From Humitalea sp038249305 (GTDB lineage: Bacteria; Pseudomonadota; Alphaproteobacteria; Acetobacterales; Acetobacteraceae), in NCBI GenBank assembly GCA_038249305.1, contig JBBRWI010000005.1, forward strand, positions 1 through 41,404: 41,404 nucleotides of DNA, in the 5' to 3' direction. This document shows positions 40,607 through 41,404 of this stretch, in pieces; position 1 is the first letter of the stretch, and every line of letters starts with the position of its first letter. The translations under genes and the position numbers were made by a program. The notes under the pieces are model-generated. The model searched no databases, was not told the DNA's origin, and saw nothing but the letters and a program-made list of their open reading frames with translations.

Positions 40607-40607
40607 C

Positions 40608-41404
40608 TCAGTGCCCCCCGCCGCCGACGCGCAGCCTGGGATCGACCGCGAAATACAGCAGATCGACGACCAGGTTGATGGTGACGAACAGCGCCGAGAT
40701 CAGCATCAGATAGGCCGCCATGACCGGGATGTCGGCGGCGCCCACCGATTGGATGAACAGCAGCCCCATGCCCGGCCATTGGAACACCGTCTCGGTCACG
40801 ATGGCGAAGGCGATGATGGCGCCCAACTGCAAGCCGGCCACGGTGATCACCGGCACCAGCGTGTTCTTCAGTGCATGGCCGAAATTGATCGCGCGGTTGG
40901 ACAGGCCGCGGGCGCGGGCGAACTTGATGTAGTCGGTGCGCAAAACTTCCAGCATCTCGGCCCGCAGCAGGCGCATGATGACGGTCATCTGGAACAGGCC
41001 GAGCGTGATCGCCGGCAGGATCAGCGCCTTCAGCCCGGTCCAGGTCAGCAGCCCGGTATTCCACCACCCGAGGCGCACCACATCGCCCCGCCCAAAGGAC
41101 GGCAGCCAGCCGAGCCAGACGGCAAACACCAGGATCAGCAGGATGCCGATCAGGAAGGTCGGCAGCGACACCCCGATCAGCGAGAAGGTGAGGAAAAACC
41201 GCGACACCCAGGAATTGCGATAAAGCCCGGTATAGACCCCCATCGGCACGCCGATGGACAGCGCCAGGAAAGCCGCGACAAAGGCCAGTTCCAGCGTCGC
41301 CGGCGCGCGTTCCAGGATCAGGTCGGAGACCGGGCGCCCGAGCCGGTAGGACAGGCCGAACTCGCCCTGCACTGCGTTGCCGATGAATTTCAGGAACTGC
41401 ACAA
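40608..41404 (-). CDS. Dpp/Opp-type ABC transporter permease (B subunit), 5' end beyond the window
   Basis: At least 265 residues are readable, from VQFLKFIGNAVQGEFGLSYR to the end VDLLYFAVDPRLRVGGGGH. The permease domain includes ERAPATLELAFVAAFLALSI, VTETVFQWPGMGLLFIQSV and the EAA loop DYIKFARARGLSNRAINFGH. Full B subunits have about 310-340 residues starting with a membrane helix; the missing part lies past the right edge. The GTG at 41402 is internal, not a start. The stop at 40608-40610 lies 1 base before the C-subunit start. Confidence 0.94.
   Translation of the reverse strand, partial: VQFLKFIGNAVQGEFGLSYRLGRPVSDLILERAPATLELAFVAAFLALSIGVPMGVYTGLYRNSWVSRFFLTFSLIGVSLPTFLIGILLILVFAVWLGWLPSFGRGDVVRLGWWNTGLLTWTGLKALILPAITLGLFQMTVIMRLLRAEMLEVLRTDYIKFARARGLSNRAINFGHALKNTLVPVITVAGLQLGAIIAFAIVTETVFQWPGMGLLFIQSVGAADIPVMAAYLMLISALFVTINLVVDLLYFAVDPRLRVGGGGH

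Overview
Organism. The sequence is very GC-rich (roughly 70 percent), coding frames have strongly GC-biased third positions, and GTG/TTG starts and ATGA/GTGA start-stop overlaps are common. Gene content (glycolate oxidase GlcF, bacteriophytochrome with an HWE-type kinase, two gamma-glutamyltransferases, Dpp/Opp peptide ABC systems, a PEP-CTERM protein) fits an alphaproteobacterium, most likely of the Acetobacteraceae. This placement is inference. I see no tRNA, rRNA, CRISPR array or intact transposase.

Layout. (1) 1-2323, minus strand: msrA-msrB-glcF, two methionine sulfoxide reductases followed by the glycolate oxidase iron-sulfur subunit, which runs off the left edge. (2) 2440-5897: a decayed ChaA-type cation/proton antiporter, a divergent VIT/CCC1-type metal transporter and a CNNM/HlyC-type membrane protein. 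(3) 5950-7476: a lipoprotein plus a small helical protein, and the 3' remnant of a peptide-binding protein gene. (4) 7885-10521: bacteriophytochrome hybrid kinase. (5) 10706-19874: about twelve mostly uncharacterised envelope proteins in which three protein families each occur twice (DUF4239-like membrane proteins, mitofilin-like proteins, and a C-terminal domain with an EGVTRYGLT motif). The block also holds a beta-carbonic-anhydrase-like domain fused to the EGVTRYGLT domain and a PstS-like periplasmic binding protein without any transporter. This is the best candidate for an undescribed system. (6) 20296-21820, minus: csaA, gpt-like phosphoribosyltransferase and metallophosphatase in one overlapping operon. 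(7) 22036-25901, plus: SDR dehydrogenase, cytosolic-type gamma-glutamyltransferase and amidase, one operon. (8) 25905-27315: two Gly/Tyr-rich small lipoproteins, a truncated FAD oxidoreductase gene and a stand-alone Lrp effector domain. (9) 27418-32410, minus: an ABC ATPase pair without permeases, a ThDP enzyme and an M20 amidohydrolase, closely packed. (10) 32562-34315: PPK2 polyphosphate kinase and a PEP-CTERM protein, convergent. (11) 34845-37405: yraN, periplasmic gamma-glutamyltransferase and creA, bracketed by two arrays of palindromic CTAG-bounded repeats. (12) 37718 to the right edge, minus: dppB-C-D-F type peptide transporter, with the first permease cut by the window end.

How the genes may work together. 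Much of the right half is scavenging of peptides, glutathione and amides: two gamma-glutamyltransferases (one exported, one not), two Dpp/Opp ATPase pairs, an amidase and a carbamoyl-amino-acid-hydrolase-like enzyme. The left-central block looks like an envelope complex of unknown role lying just downstream of a red-light sensor kinase. Decay is visible at three loci (chaA, a peptide-binding protein, a FAD oxidoreductase), and several intergenic regions carry inverted repeats.
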